From positions 1-64,000 of the forward strand of contig CACNFD010000002.1 of the NCBI GenBank assembly GCA_902619615.1: a stretch of 64,000 nucleotides of DNA, read 5' to 3'. Origin of the DNA: an uncultured SAR116 cluster alpha proteobacterium (lineage in GTDB: Bacteria; Pseudomonadota; Alphaproteobacteria; Puniceispirillales; Marisalimonadaceae). Every line of letters begins with the position of its first letter. The first letter of the stretch is position 1. The notes beneath the pieces were generated by a model. It was not told the DNA's origin. It saw nothing but the letters and a program-made list of their open reading frames with translations, and searched no databases. The translations under genes were made by a program, and so were the position numbers. Below, one piece after another: positions 18,393-27,020 of the stretch.

Positions 18393-20454
18393 TATTTTTA
18401 TATTCCATTTGTAAAAAATTATTACTTAAAACTTTTGTATTAAAGTTATTTGAAACAACAATTGTAGTTTGAGCCTCTGTAATTACACATTGACCTTGTA
18501 TCAAATCTCCTGGATTTAACTTTGTCCTTTCATAATTTGGTATTTTAATTTTTTCTCCACTTTCATAATCACAGAAATCAATTAGAGAATTTTCTTTAAT
18601 TTTTTTATAAGAGTCTAATTTTAAATATTCATTTGAATTCTCGCCCATAATAGATAATGATAAAGACCAAGTTAAAATTTCTATGTCAGCATTTGGCAGA
18701 ATTCTAGAATATAGTTTTTCGTAATTTGCTTCAAAAGAGTTTTTGATTTTTTTTGCATCTTGATCTGATAATACCTTGTTATTAATAGGCACTTTGATTT
18801 CATGACCTTGTCCCGCATAACGCATAAATGCAAAACGTTCTTCAACAAATTCTGTTTCTTTAGAATTATTCTGTATAATTTTTTCTGCTTCACTCCTCAT
18901 AGAATTAAGTAAATTATTAACTTTTTCAAAATTAAATTTATTTAATAACATTCTAAGACTTTTTACTACTTCGTATCCCACAGGTGCTCTCAAAAATCCA
19001 ACTGCTGAACCTACACTAGCATTTGTCGGAATAATTATTTTTTTTACTCTTAATTTTTCTGCAACCCTAGAAATATGAAGAGGAGCGGCTCCTCCAAAAC
19101 CAATTAGAGTTCTGTTTGATGTTTCATGACCTTGTTCAACTGTATGAACTCTAGCAGCATTTGACATCGTTTCATCTACTATTTCAGATATTGCTAATGC
19201 AGCTGTTTCATTTTTCATATTAAGCTTTTCACTTATTTTTTTATTGATTGCATTTTTAGCAAATTCTTTGGATAAGTTTATTTTACCCTCAGCGAACTTG
19301 TCAGGATCAATCTTCCCTATAACTAAATCTGCATCTGTAATTGTTGGATTGTCGCCACCATTAGAATAGCATGCTGGGCCTGGATTTGAGCCAGCACTAT
19401 CTGGGCCAGTAATTATTTGATCCAACTTATTTACTCGAGCTATTGATCCACCTCCTGCACCAATCTCAACCATTTCGATTACAGGAATTCTTAAAGGGAA
19501 ACCACTTCCTTTTTTAAATCTTGCTTTTCTATCTACTTCAAACTCTCGAGCTTTAATTGCTTTTTGGTTTTCGATTATTGTTATCTTAGCTGTTGTTCCT
19601 CCCATATCGAACGAAATTACTTTATCTAATTTTAAGTCTTCAGCAATAGAAGTTGCTAAAATAGCTCCACCTGCAGGACCAGACTCAACCAACCTAACTG
19701 GGTTGTTACACGCACTCGACACGTTAGTTAAAGTACCACCAGAGGTCATTAATAAAAGGGGACAATTAAAACCTTTTTGTTTTAATTCACTTTCTAATTT
19801 TTTTAAATATCTAGACATTAAAGGTTTAATATATGAATTAACTACAGTAGTAGTAAAACGTTCATATTCTCGTATTTCTGGGCAGACATCAGAAGATAAA
19901 CTTACCTCTACATCTGGCAAATGTTTTAATAAAAATTCTTTTAAATCATTTTCATTTTTAGAATTTGCATAAGAATGTAAAAAACCAATTCCAATACTTT
20001 CAAATTTTTCTTTTTTGATAGTATCAACTAAACTCTGAAATTTTTTTGCATTAATAGGTTTTATTATTGATCCATTAATATCAGTTCTTTCTTCAATTAC
20101 ATATCTATGCTTTCTTGGAACAAGTGACATAGTTTTTTCAATAAGTATATCATACTGGTCAAACCTACTTTCATAACCAATGTCTAAAACATCTCTAAAA
20201 CCCTCAGTTGTTATAAAACAAGTCTTGGCACCCTTTCTTTCAATGACTGCATTTGTTGCCAAAGTCGTACCATGAATGATCATCTTTATATCTGACGATT
20301 TGATTTTATTTTCTTGAAATAATTCTTCTACACCTTCAATAACTGCAACTTCAGGTTGAGAAGTTGAGGTTAGTACTTTTTTACTAAAAAGGTTAGTTTT
20401 ATCTTCTAAAACTATATCTGTAAAAGTACCACCGATATCAATAGCAAGTCTCAT
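18382..20454 (-). CDS. hyuA: hydantoinase/oxoprolinase family (HyuA)
   Basis: 'MRLAIDIGGTFTDIVLED', 'IIHGTTLATNAVIERKGAKTCFITTEGFRDVLDIGYESRFDQYD', 'SFDMGGTTAK'; overlaps hyuB by 11 nt. Confidence 0.95.
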   Translation of the reverse strand: MRLAIDIGGTFTDIVLEDKTNLFSKKVLTSTSQPEVAVIEGVEELFQENKIKSSDIKMIIHGTTLATNAVIERKGAKTCFITTEGFRDVLDIGYESRFDQYDILIEKTMSLVPRKHRYVIEERTDINGSIIKPINAKKFQSLVDTIKKEKFESIGIGFLHSYANSKNENDLKEFLLKHLPDVEVSLSSDVCPEIREYERFTTTVVNSYIKPLMSRYLKKLESELKQKGFNCPLLLMTSGGTLTNVSSACNNPVRLVESGPAGGAILATSIAEDLKLDKVISFDMGGTTAKITIIENQKAIKAREFEVDRKARFKKGSGFPLRIPVIEMVEIGAGGGSIARVNKLDQIITGPDSAGSNPGPACYSNGGDNPTITDADLVIGKIDPDKFAEGKINLSKEFAKNAINKKISEKLNMKNETAALAISEIVDETMSNAARVHTVEQGHETSNRTLIGFGGAAPLHISRVAEKLRVKKIIIPTNASVGSAVGFLRAPVGYEVVKSLRMLLNKFNFEKVNNLLNSMRSEAEKIIQNNSKETEFVEERFAFMRYAGQGHEIKVPINNKVLSDQDAKKIKNSFEANYEKLYSRILPNADIEILTWSLSLSIMGENSNEYLKLDSYKKIKENSLIDFCDYESGEKIKIPNYERTKLNPGDLIQGQCVITEAQTTIVVSNNFNTKVLSNNFLQMEYKNNEQ

Positions 20455-20481
20455 TTATTGAAATCCTTTTTAAAAAAACAA

Positions 20482-21780
20482 TTATTGAATCATGAAGTTG
20501 ACAGGTGCAGTAACAATTTGAGGGAAAATTATGATAATGACAATACTTAATAACATTAAAAAGAAAAAGGGTAATGCTGCTTTTGTAACTTTCAATATAT
20601 CTCTACCTGTCATTCCTTGAAGTACAAAAAGATTAAATCCGACTGGAGGAGTGATTTGAGCCATTTCAACAACTATTACAGTAAAAATTCCAAACCAAAT
20701 TAAATCTATACCAGCCGTCTGAACCATTGGTAATACCACAGATGCAGTTAATACCATCATGGATGTTCCTTCAAGGAAACAGCCAAGGAAAATATATAAT
20801 ATTGTTAGAATTGCTAGAAGTGAAAGTTGTGATAATTCAAAGTCATTTACTATTTGTCCTAATTGTTTTGGAATGCCAGTGTACCCCATAGCAACAGATA
20901 GAAAAGCCGCTCCTACAATTATAAAATTAATCATGCAAGAAGTTTTCACAGCTCCCATCAAACTATCCATAAAACTTTTAAAATTAAGAGATTTTGAAGA
21001 CCAAGCAAGTATTAGTGCTCCTATTACACCAATAGTTGCAGCCTCAGTTGGCGTTGCGTAACCACCATAAATTGAACCAAGAACAAAAAATATTAATGCA
21101 ACTACTGGAAGCAAGTTTCTTGCTGCCTTTAGTTTTTCTAAAAAGGTATAACTAACATTTTGTTTGGGTGCTAAAGAAGGATTAAGTTTAGATCTAATTG
21201 CAATATATGACATAAAAATTAAAATAATCATTATACCTGGTAAAACGCCAGCTATGAAAAGTCTCGATATTGAAACTTGAGCCAAAACACCGTAAACAAT
21301 TAGCATTATTGAAGGTGGAATTAACAACCCTAATGTACCAGAACCAGCTAAAGAACCTATACTGAGCGTTTCATCATAATTTCTTTTCTTTAACTCTGGA
21401 ATACTCATTCTACCTATTGTGGCGCAAGTTACTGCACTAGAGCCTGCAACAGCTGCCATTATACCACAACCAACTACATTTACATGCAACAACCCTCCAG
21501 GTAAATTAGACAGCATTGGTGCAAGACCTTTAAACATTTCTGAGGAAAGTCTTGTTCTAAAAAGTATTTCACCCATCCATATAAACAAAGGTAAGGCAGT
21601 CAATGCCCAATTCCAACTTGCATCCCATAAAGTGCTAGCGAGAAGAGATCCTACGGGTGCTGGAGTAAAAAATTCAAGTAATATATATCCTAAAGTAATT
21701 AATGCTGGGGCCACCCATATACCCAAAGATAAAAGGAAAAGAAGTAAAATAAATAAAATTAATGATAATCCAGTAGCCAT
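20482..21780 (-). CDS. dctM: TRAP transporter large permease (DctM family)
   Basis: 'AAVAGSSAVTCATIGRMSIPELKKRNYDETLSIGSLAGSGTLGLLIPPSIMLIVYG'. Confidence 0.96.
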   Translation of the reverse strand: MATGLSLILFILLLFLLSLGIWVAPALITLGYILLEFFTPAPVGSLLASTLWDASWNWALTALPLFIWMGEILFRTRLSSEMFKGLAPMLSNLPGGLLHVNVVGCGIMAAVAGSSAVTCATIGRMSIPELKKRNYDETLSIGSLAGSGTLGLLIPPSIMLIVYGVLAQVSISRLFIAGVLPGIMIILIFMSYIAIRSKLNPSLAPKQNVSYTFLEKLKAARNLLPVVALIFFVLGSIYGGYATPTEAATIGVIGALILAWSSKSLNFKSFMDSLMGAVKTSCMINFIIVGAAFLSVAMGYTGIPKQLGQIVNDFELSQLSLLAILTILYIFLGCFLEGTSMMVLTASVVLPMVQTAGIDLIWFGIFTVIVVEMAQITPPVGFNLFVLQGMTGRDILKVTKAALPFFFLMLLSIVIIIIFPQIVTAPVNFMIQ

Positions 21781-21791
21781 AAATTTCTCTT

Positions 21792-22307
21792 CTAAGTATT
21801 ATCTTTCAATATTGGATCAGCATTTTTTACATAAGATGGTTGTTCTTTTTTCCAAACTGTAAAAAAATCATCAATAAGAGCGATTAAAAAAATAGTTACA
21901 CCTATAGACATGCTTATCCTAGGGATCCAAAAAGGTATTGCCAAGAGACCTGGGCTAATATCCTCAAAAATAAATGAAAAATATACAAAGTCCCAACTCC
22001 AATATGTTAAATAACTAGTAATTATGATACAAAAAGACAAAGAGAAGAGTTCTTGGTATCTTCTAACTTTTTTTCCTAATAATCTTGTAAATAAAGTTAC
22101 TCTTATATGTTCACCACTGTGAAAGGTATATGACAACCCAAAAAAAGTTAGAGCAGCCAAACTAAAACCAGCAGTTTCTGTTGAATCGACTGTAATATTT
22201 ACAAATCTTCCTAAAATTTGAGCAACTATGGTCAAAGCAATTAGGACCATAAAAAAGGCAGAGAGATAGCCACTATATAAATATAATTTATTCAATTTAT
22301 TTCTCAT
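21792..22307 (-). CDS. dctQ: TRAP transporter small permease (DctQ family)
   Basis: 171 aa 4-TM protein between DctM and DctP. Confidence 0.9.
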   Translation of the reverse strand: MRNKLNKLYLYSGYLSAFFMVLIALTIVAQILGRFVNITVDSTETAGFSLAALTFFGLSYTFHSGEHIRVTLFTRLLGKKVRRYQELFSLSFCIIITSYLTYWSWDFVYFSFIFEDISPGLLAIPFWIPRISMSIGVTIFLIALIDDFFTVWKKEQPSYVKNADPILKDNT

Positions 22308-22325
22308 GGCTATCTCTATAAAATT

Positions 22326-23300
22326 TTAACGCATAGATAAGTATCTATCTAAGACAGCATTAGCCTCCGGACTAGCTTTTGATCTCCAATTTTTCATCAT
22401 TTCAAGACCAATACTTTTCATTTTGCTAATTACCTCATCTGGGGCATTTTTAGAAGACATGCCATTTTTCTTGAGAATACCAATTTGCTTTTTAGTTGTC
22501 TCAGCACTCATCTCCCAACCTCTAAGCTCAGCTTTCTTTGCGGCTGCTAACATGTTGCTTTGATCACCTTTTGATAAAGCATTAAAAGCTTTTTTGGTAA
22601 CGACAACTGCATTTTTACTAAATATAGCTCCAGCATAAGTAAAATGCTTAGTATTATCCCATGCTTGAATATCTATACCTGTTTGCGGACTTGTAAATAA
22701 TGCCTCAATAAGACCTGTAGAAAATGCCTGTGGAATTTCTGCAAAAGGAAGAATTGTTGCATTAAAACCTAACATAGACCCCATTTGTTGTGTGGCTGTA
22801 GAATAAATTCTAAGTTTTTTACCCTTAAAGTCAGAAACACTGTTTACAGGAAACTTAGTATAAAACCCTTGTCCTGGCCATGGAGCAGTATACAAAATCA
22901 TAAGTCCTTTTTTAGCGAATTTTTCTTGAAGATATTCCATTTGCACATCTTTTAATAACCAAGCACTTGAATAATCTGGTGCAATAAATGGTAATCCAGC
23001 TAAAATATACATCGGGTCTTCATTACCATAAATACCTAATCTAATTTCTCCAATTGGAATTTGTCCTCTTTGAAGAGATGTTTTTATTGCATCTAACTTA
23101 ATTAGAGTATCATTTGGATTTAAATTAATATTAACTGAAGTAGTGGACTTAACATCGTCTATAAATTTAATTATATTTTGAGTATGAAAGTTACTTTTTG
23201 GATAGCCTGAAGCCATTGTCCAATCTGCTGCATGCAAATTAAAACTAAAGACAGAAACAGCTACTAAAAGAAACGTTCTTTTAAAAATTTTTGTAATCAT
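22326..23300 (-). CDS. dctP: TRAP transporter substrate-binding protein (DctP family)
   Basis: Signal peptide; 'DFKGKKLRIYSTATQQMGSMLGFNATILPFAEIPQAFSTGLIEALFTSPQTG'. Confidence 0.95.
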   Translation of the reverse strand: MITKIFKRTFLLVAVSVFSFNLHAADWTMASGYPKSNFHTQNIIKFIDDVKSTTSVNINLNPNDTLIKLDAIKTSLQRGQIPIGEIRLGIYGNEDPMYILAGLPFIAPDYSSAWLLKDVQMEYLQEKFAKKGLMILYTAPWPGQGFYTKFPVNSVSDFKGKKLRIYSTATQQMGSMLGFNATILPFAEIPQAFSTGLIEALFTSPQTGIDIQAWDNTKHFTYAGAIFSKNAVVVTKKAFNALSKGDQSNMLAAAKKAELRGWEMSAETTKKQIGILKKNGMSSKNAPDEVISKMKSIGLEMMKNWRSKASPEANAVLDRYLSMR

Positions 23301-23331
23301 TTTTAATTCCTTTCATCGTAAATGTATAATA

Positions 23332-23360
23332 ATTAAGCATTTAGGAAAATAAAGAGTCAA
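23332..23360 (-). promoter_or_regulatory. candidate sigma70-type promoter for dctP
   Basis: Minus strand TTGACT (23360-23355), 17-nt spacer, CTTAAT (23337-23332); about 30 nt upstream of dctP start in the only sizeable gap of the minus-strand gene string. Confidence 0.35.
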
Positions 23361-23421
23361 ATTGAATTAAAGGTAACCAAAAATTTTATTAAGTTACTTC
23401 ATATAAATGTTAAAAATTTAA

Positions 23422-24324
23422 TCAGAAAAAATTGAATGAATCTTTTTCTAAGCAATATTTTGCTATATCCATTCTTTTAGGTATCCATACATTTTCATAA
23501 GTTTTTATGTATTTTATAAAATCTTCAAGCCCCTTAATTCTTCCTGGTCTTCCAATAATTCTGGGATGTAATCCTATAGACATCATTCTTAAAGAACCAT
23601 CATCTGTTTCCGAGAAAAGTTGATTAAATGATTCTTTACAATAAATATTAAAATCATCGCCACGTACAAAACCATTATTACCGTCATATCTCATGTCATT
23701 GGTATCAAATGAATATGGAATTATAACAAGTTTATGATCATTTTTTTTTAATACGTAAGGTATGTCGTCATTATATGCATTAGAATCATATGTAAATCCT
23801 CCATGCTCAATCAAAAGATCCCTAGTAAATGGAGATGTACTAGATTTTGTGTGCCAACCAACTGGGGGATGACCAGAAAGTTTGAGTATTGAGGAGTAAC
23901 AATCATTAATTATTTGTTTTTCCTTTTCTCTAGTTAGATAAGCATGAGAAATCCACTTAACGCCATGAGCAGATATTTCATGATTTCTAGTTAAAATTTC
24001 ATCTATTAACCAAGGAGAATTTTCTAATGCCAAGGAACAACAACTGAATGTTGCCTTTACGTTATATTTGTCAAAAACGTCAAAAACGCGCCAAATACCT
24101 GATCTTAAACCGTATTCAAAATGAGATTCCATACAAAGATCAGGTATATCTAGTATTTTAATTTTATTATTTTCGTATACATGCTCATTTTGACTATCGC
24201 CTGATGAAATCGAGAGCTCTGCACCTTCTTCAATGTTTACAACAAATGATACTGCAATTTTATTTTCTTGAGGCCAAAGAATTTTTGGCTTTTCTTTTCC
24301 ATAACCAATAAAATTTCTTTTCAT
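23422..24324 (-). CDS. puuE: polysaccharide-deacetylase-fold allantoinase (PuuE-like)
   Basis: 'IGYGKEKPKILWPQENKIAVSFVVNIEEGAE', 'EYGLRSGIWRVFDVFDKYNV', 'EISAHGVKWISHAYLTREKE' match PuuE. Confidence 0.82.
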   Translation of the reverse strand: MKRNFIGYGKEKPKILWPQENKIAVSFVVNIEEGAELSISSGDSQNEHVYENNKIKILDIPDLCMESHFEYGLRSGIWRVFDVFDKYNVKATFSCCSLALENSPWLIDEILTRNHEISAHGVKWISHAYLTREKEKQIINDCYSSILKLSGHPPVGWHTKSSTSPFTRDLLIEHGGFTYDSNAYNDDIPYVLKKNDHKLVIIPYSFDTNDMRYDGNNGFVRGDDFNIYCKESFNQLFSETDDGSLRMMSIGLHPRIIGRPGRIKGLEDFIKYIKTYENVWIPKRMDIAKYCLEKDSFNFF

Positions 24325-25074
24325 TTATGAACCATTATCAACTTTGTGAGAAATCAATTCCGATAAATTTTTATCTATCCCAATGGATGATTTAGGAGGT
24401 AATTTGGATTTATTTATAATATTTTGATTCATAACGACAGCTAATTCTGCTTGTTTTACAGCCGCTTCAGCACAATCTATCACAGGTACACTAATTTCTT
24501 TTTGAACAACTTTTTTAAATCCGGACAATGGAGCCCCTGCAAATATTACCACCTCACCACCATCTATATTGATAGCATTTTTTGCAGATTCAACTAAAGA
24601 TTTCTTCTGAAGCGATTGAATTTTATCAATAGTTAAATTAACACCATCTATAGCTCTAAATCCTGCATATCTAGACTGTAATCCTAGTAATTCAACACTT
24701 TCTTCATACCAAGATGCCATTGCATTAGTAAATGATATAATTGAGAATTTTTTACCAAATAAGCAAGCACTTAACATTGCTGCCTCCCCTAATCCAATTA
24801 TCGGCAAGTTAAACAAACTTTTTGCTGGTATCAGTCCTGGATCACCAAAGGCAGCTATAATTACAGCATCATATTGTGGATGTATTTCTGCTAATTTTTC
24901 TAAAACTAAAGTACCAGTAATTTGGGCTTCTACTTTAGTTGATATGTATGGGAAACCCTTTTCTGCTGTTTTAGGAATTAGAATTGTTTCACTACTTGCA
25001 ACCAACTTGGCAGTTTCATAGAGTGTTTCAGTTATAGATTCAGAAGTGTTTGGGTTATACAATAATATTTTCAT
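24325..25074 (-). CDS. Asp/Glu/hydantoin racemase-superfamily protein (Cys-less subgroup)
   Basis: 'MKILLYNPNTSESITE' N-terminus; 'IIAAFGDPGL' and 'FAGAPLSG' in place of Cys motifs; abuts puuE-like start. Confidence 0.82.
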   Translation of the reverse strand: MKILLYNPNTSESITETLYETAKLVASSETILIPKTAEKGFPYISTKVEAQITGTLVLEKLAEIHPQYDAVIIAAFGDPGLIPAKSLFNLPIIGLGEAAMLSACLFGKKFSIISFTNAMASWYEESVELLGLQSRYAGFRAIDGVNLTIDKIQSLQKKSLVESAKNAINIDGGEVVIFAGAPLSGFKKVVQKEISVPVIDCAEAAVKQAELAVVMNQNIINKSKLPPKSSIGIDKNLSELISHKVDNGS

Positions 25075-25078
25075 GGCA

Positions 25079-26032
25079 TTAATTAATTCCTTTTGGAATT
25101 GTAAGACCTTTTTCAGTTAATTTTAAGTGTAATCTTTTTAATAAATAATTCATTTCCTTAATATCGTCTTCTGTAAGAACAGGCCCTGGAGATCTCACAT
25201 TTAACGATTTAATAATACCTCTCTGTTGTAAGACAAATTTTCTTAAGGCTAAACCTATTCCAAATTGCTGTTCATGCCTTATAAGTGGTAAATATATATC
25301 AAATAAGTCTTCTGCTTTTTCTTTATCATGATTAAAAAATAAATTATGTAAATTCACCAACATTTCAGTGAATGCAAAACCCGTCATAATTCCGTCAGCA
25401 CCTCTCTCAAGTTCTTGGGGAACATATAAGCCTCCATTTCCTACAAAGATGCTATATTTTCTGTTTAAATGATTATCTCTATATCTAAGAAGTCTTGATA
25501 ATTTATTATGTCCTGGGCAGTCTTCATGCTTAAACATTTCAATTGAAGGATGGTTTTCCATTATAGTATTTATAACACTTTCAGAGAAGTAAACATTAGT
25601 TGTAGGTGGATAATCCTGCAAACAAATTGGAATATCTTGAGTGCGATCTACAACTTGATTGAAGTATGATTTGATTTGATCGTCATTTTTTAGACCATTA
25701 TTACCAGATACCATAACTCCAGAGGCCCCAGCATCCATTGAAAATTTTGATAGTAATTCTAAGTTATCAAGACCAGCATTAGAAACTCCTACAATTACTG
25801 GAACACTATTAGTTAAGTTATTTACGTATCTTTTTATTAATGTTTTTTGTTCTTCAATATTAAGCTTGTGAGCCTCTCCCATAACCCCAAGGATTGTAAC
25901 CCCTGAAACTTTACTTTCTATGTAATAATTTGAAAGTCTATCGACTGATTCAAAATCAATTAAGTTTTCATTGTTAAAAGGTGTTGTTGCAATGGCAATA
26001 ACACCTTTCATATCTTTAAATTCTTTTGACAT
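25079..26032 (-). CDS. dihydrodipicolinate synthase/N-acetylneuraminate lyase family protein
   Basis: 'GVIAIATTPFNN', 'VSGVTILGVMGEAHKL', 'LQDYPPTTN' (Tyr), 'EMFKHEDCPG' (Schiff-base Lys). Confidence 0.88.
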   Translation of the reverse strand: MSKEFKDMKGVIAIATTPFNNENLIDFESVDRLSNYYIESKVSGVTILGVMGEAHKLNIEEQKTLIKRYVNNLTNSVPVIVGVSNAGLDNLELLSKFSMDAGASGVMVSGNNGLKNDDQIKSYFNQVVDRTQDIPICLQDYPPTTNVYFSESVINTIMENHPSIEMFKHEDCPGHNKLSRLLRYRDNHLNRKYSIFVGNGGLYVPQELERGADGIMTGFAFTEMLVNLHNLFFNHDKEKAEDLFDIYLPLIRHEQQFGIGLALRKFVLQQRGIIKSLNVRSPGPVLTEDDIKEMNYLLKRLHLKLTEKGLTIPKGIN

Positions 26033-26076
26033 TTACCTTCCTAAAATTTATCTGGAATAAAAATTAAATTAGCTAC

Positions 26077-26637
26077 TTAATAAGTCAAATCTTTAATTCT
26101 TAGTTCAGCAATTTTGTGAATTTCACTAATAGCAGTTTCAAATTCTTTAGTTTTACTGTTATTAACCCTCTTTTGCATATTATCTATGATCTGATTTTTA
26201 TTTAAACCTTTTACTGCAATTATAAATGGAAATTTAAATTTTAATCTATATTCATTGTTGAGATTACTTAAAATTTTAAATTCTTCATCAGAGCATTGAT
26301 CTAAACCAGCAGACTTTTGTTCATCTTCTGAAAACTTTGTTAATTTTTCTTTTTTTTGAAGTTTTTTCCCAAGTTCAGGATGAGCATTAATCAAAATTAA
26401 TTTCTCTGTTTCTGAAGAATCATCAACTATTTTTTTCATCATCAATTGTAATTCTTCTTTTGTTTGAATCTCACTAATATTCTCATTTAACAATCTTTCT
26501 GGTACCCATTTAGAATGCTCATAAACGCTTTTTAGTAGATCTATTATTTCTTCTCTTTCCATTTTTTTAGAAAGAAATTTGAAAGTTTTATTGTACATTA
26601 TTTTACCTGTCATTATTATGTCAGTGAATTTAAGCAT
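26077..26637 (-). CDS. uraD: 2-oxo-4-hydroxy-4-carboxy-5-ureidoimidazoline (OHCU) decarboxylase
   Basis: 'VYEHSKWVPERLLNE', 'NAHPELGKK', 'SAGLDQCSDEEFKILSNLNNEYRLKFKFPFIIAVKGLNK'; true start may be 26613 or 26598. Confidence 0.92.
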   Translation of the reverse strand: MLKFTDIIMTGKIMYNKTFKFLSKKMEREEIIDLLKSVYEHSKWVPERLLNENISEIQTKEELQLMMKKIVDDSSETEKLILINAHPELGKKLQKKEKLTKFSEDEQKSAGLDQCSDEEFKILSNLNNEYRLKFKFPFIIAVKGLNKNQIIDNMQKRVNNSKTKEFETAISEIHKIAELRIKDLTY

Positions 26638-26666
26638 ACTTTATACAAATTTAAATAGAGAAAAAT

Positions 26667-27017
26667 ATGGCGGGTCTTTCAACTCATGTTTTAGATACTA
26701 GCAAGGGTAAACCGGCAGTAGAATTAAAAATTGAATTGTACAAAATATTGGATATTGAGAAAATTTTGATCAAAACTGTTTTGACTAATGAGGATGGTAG
26801 AATTGACGAACCATTGTTATCTGCTGAAAGCTTAGAGGAAAGTCATTATGAATTATTATTTTTTGCTGGTGATTATCTGAAAAAACAAGATAGTGACCTT
26901 AAACATGTTTTTCTTGACAAAATACCCATTAGATTTTTTGTAAATAATAAATCTGAACATTACCATGTACCACTATTACTATCTCCTTTTGGCTATAGTA
27001 CTTATAGAGGGAGCTAA
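26667..27017 (+). CDS. uraH: 5-hydroxyisourate hydrolase (transthyretin-related)
   Basis: 'LSTHVLDTSKGKPA...LTNEDGRIDEPLL...YHVPLLLSPFGYSTYRGS' (C-terminal YRGS). Confidence 0.96.
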   Translation: MAGLSTHVLDTSKGKPAVELKIELYKILDIEKILIKTVLTNEDGRIDEPLLSAESLEESHYELLFFAGDYLKKQDSDLKHVFLDKIPIRFFVNNKSEHYHVPLLLSPFGYSTYRGS

Positions 27018-27020
27018 TTT

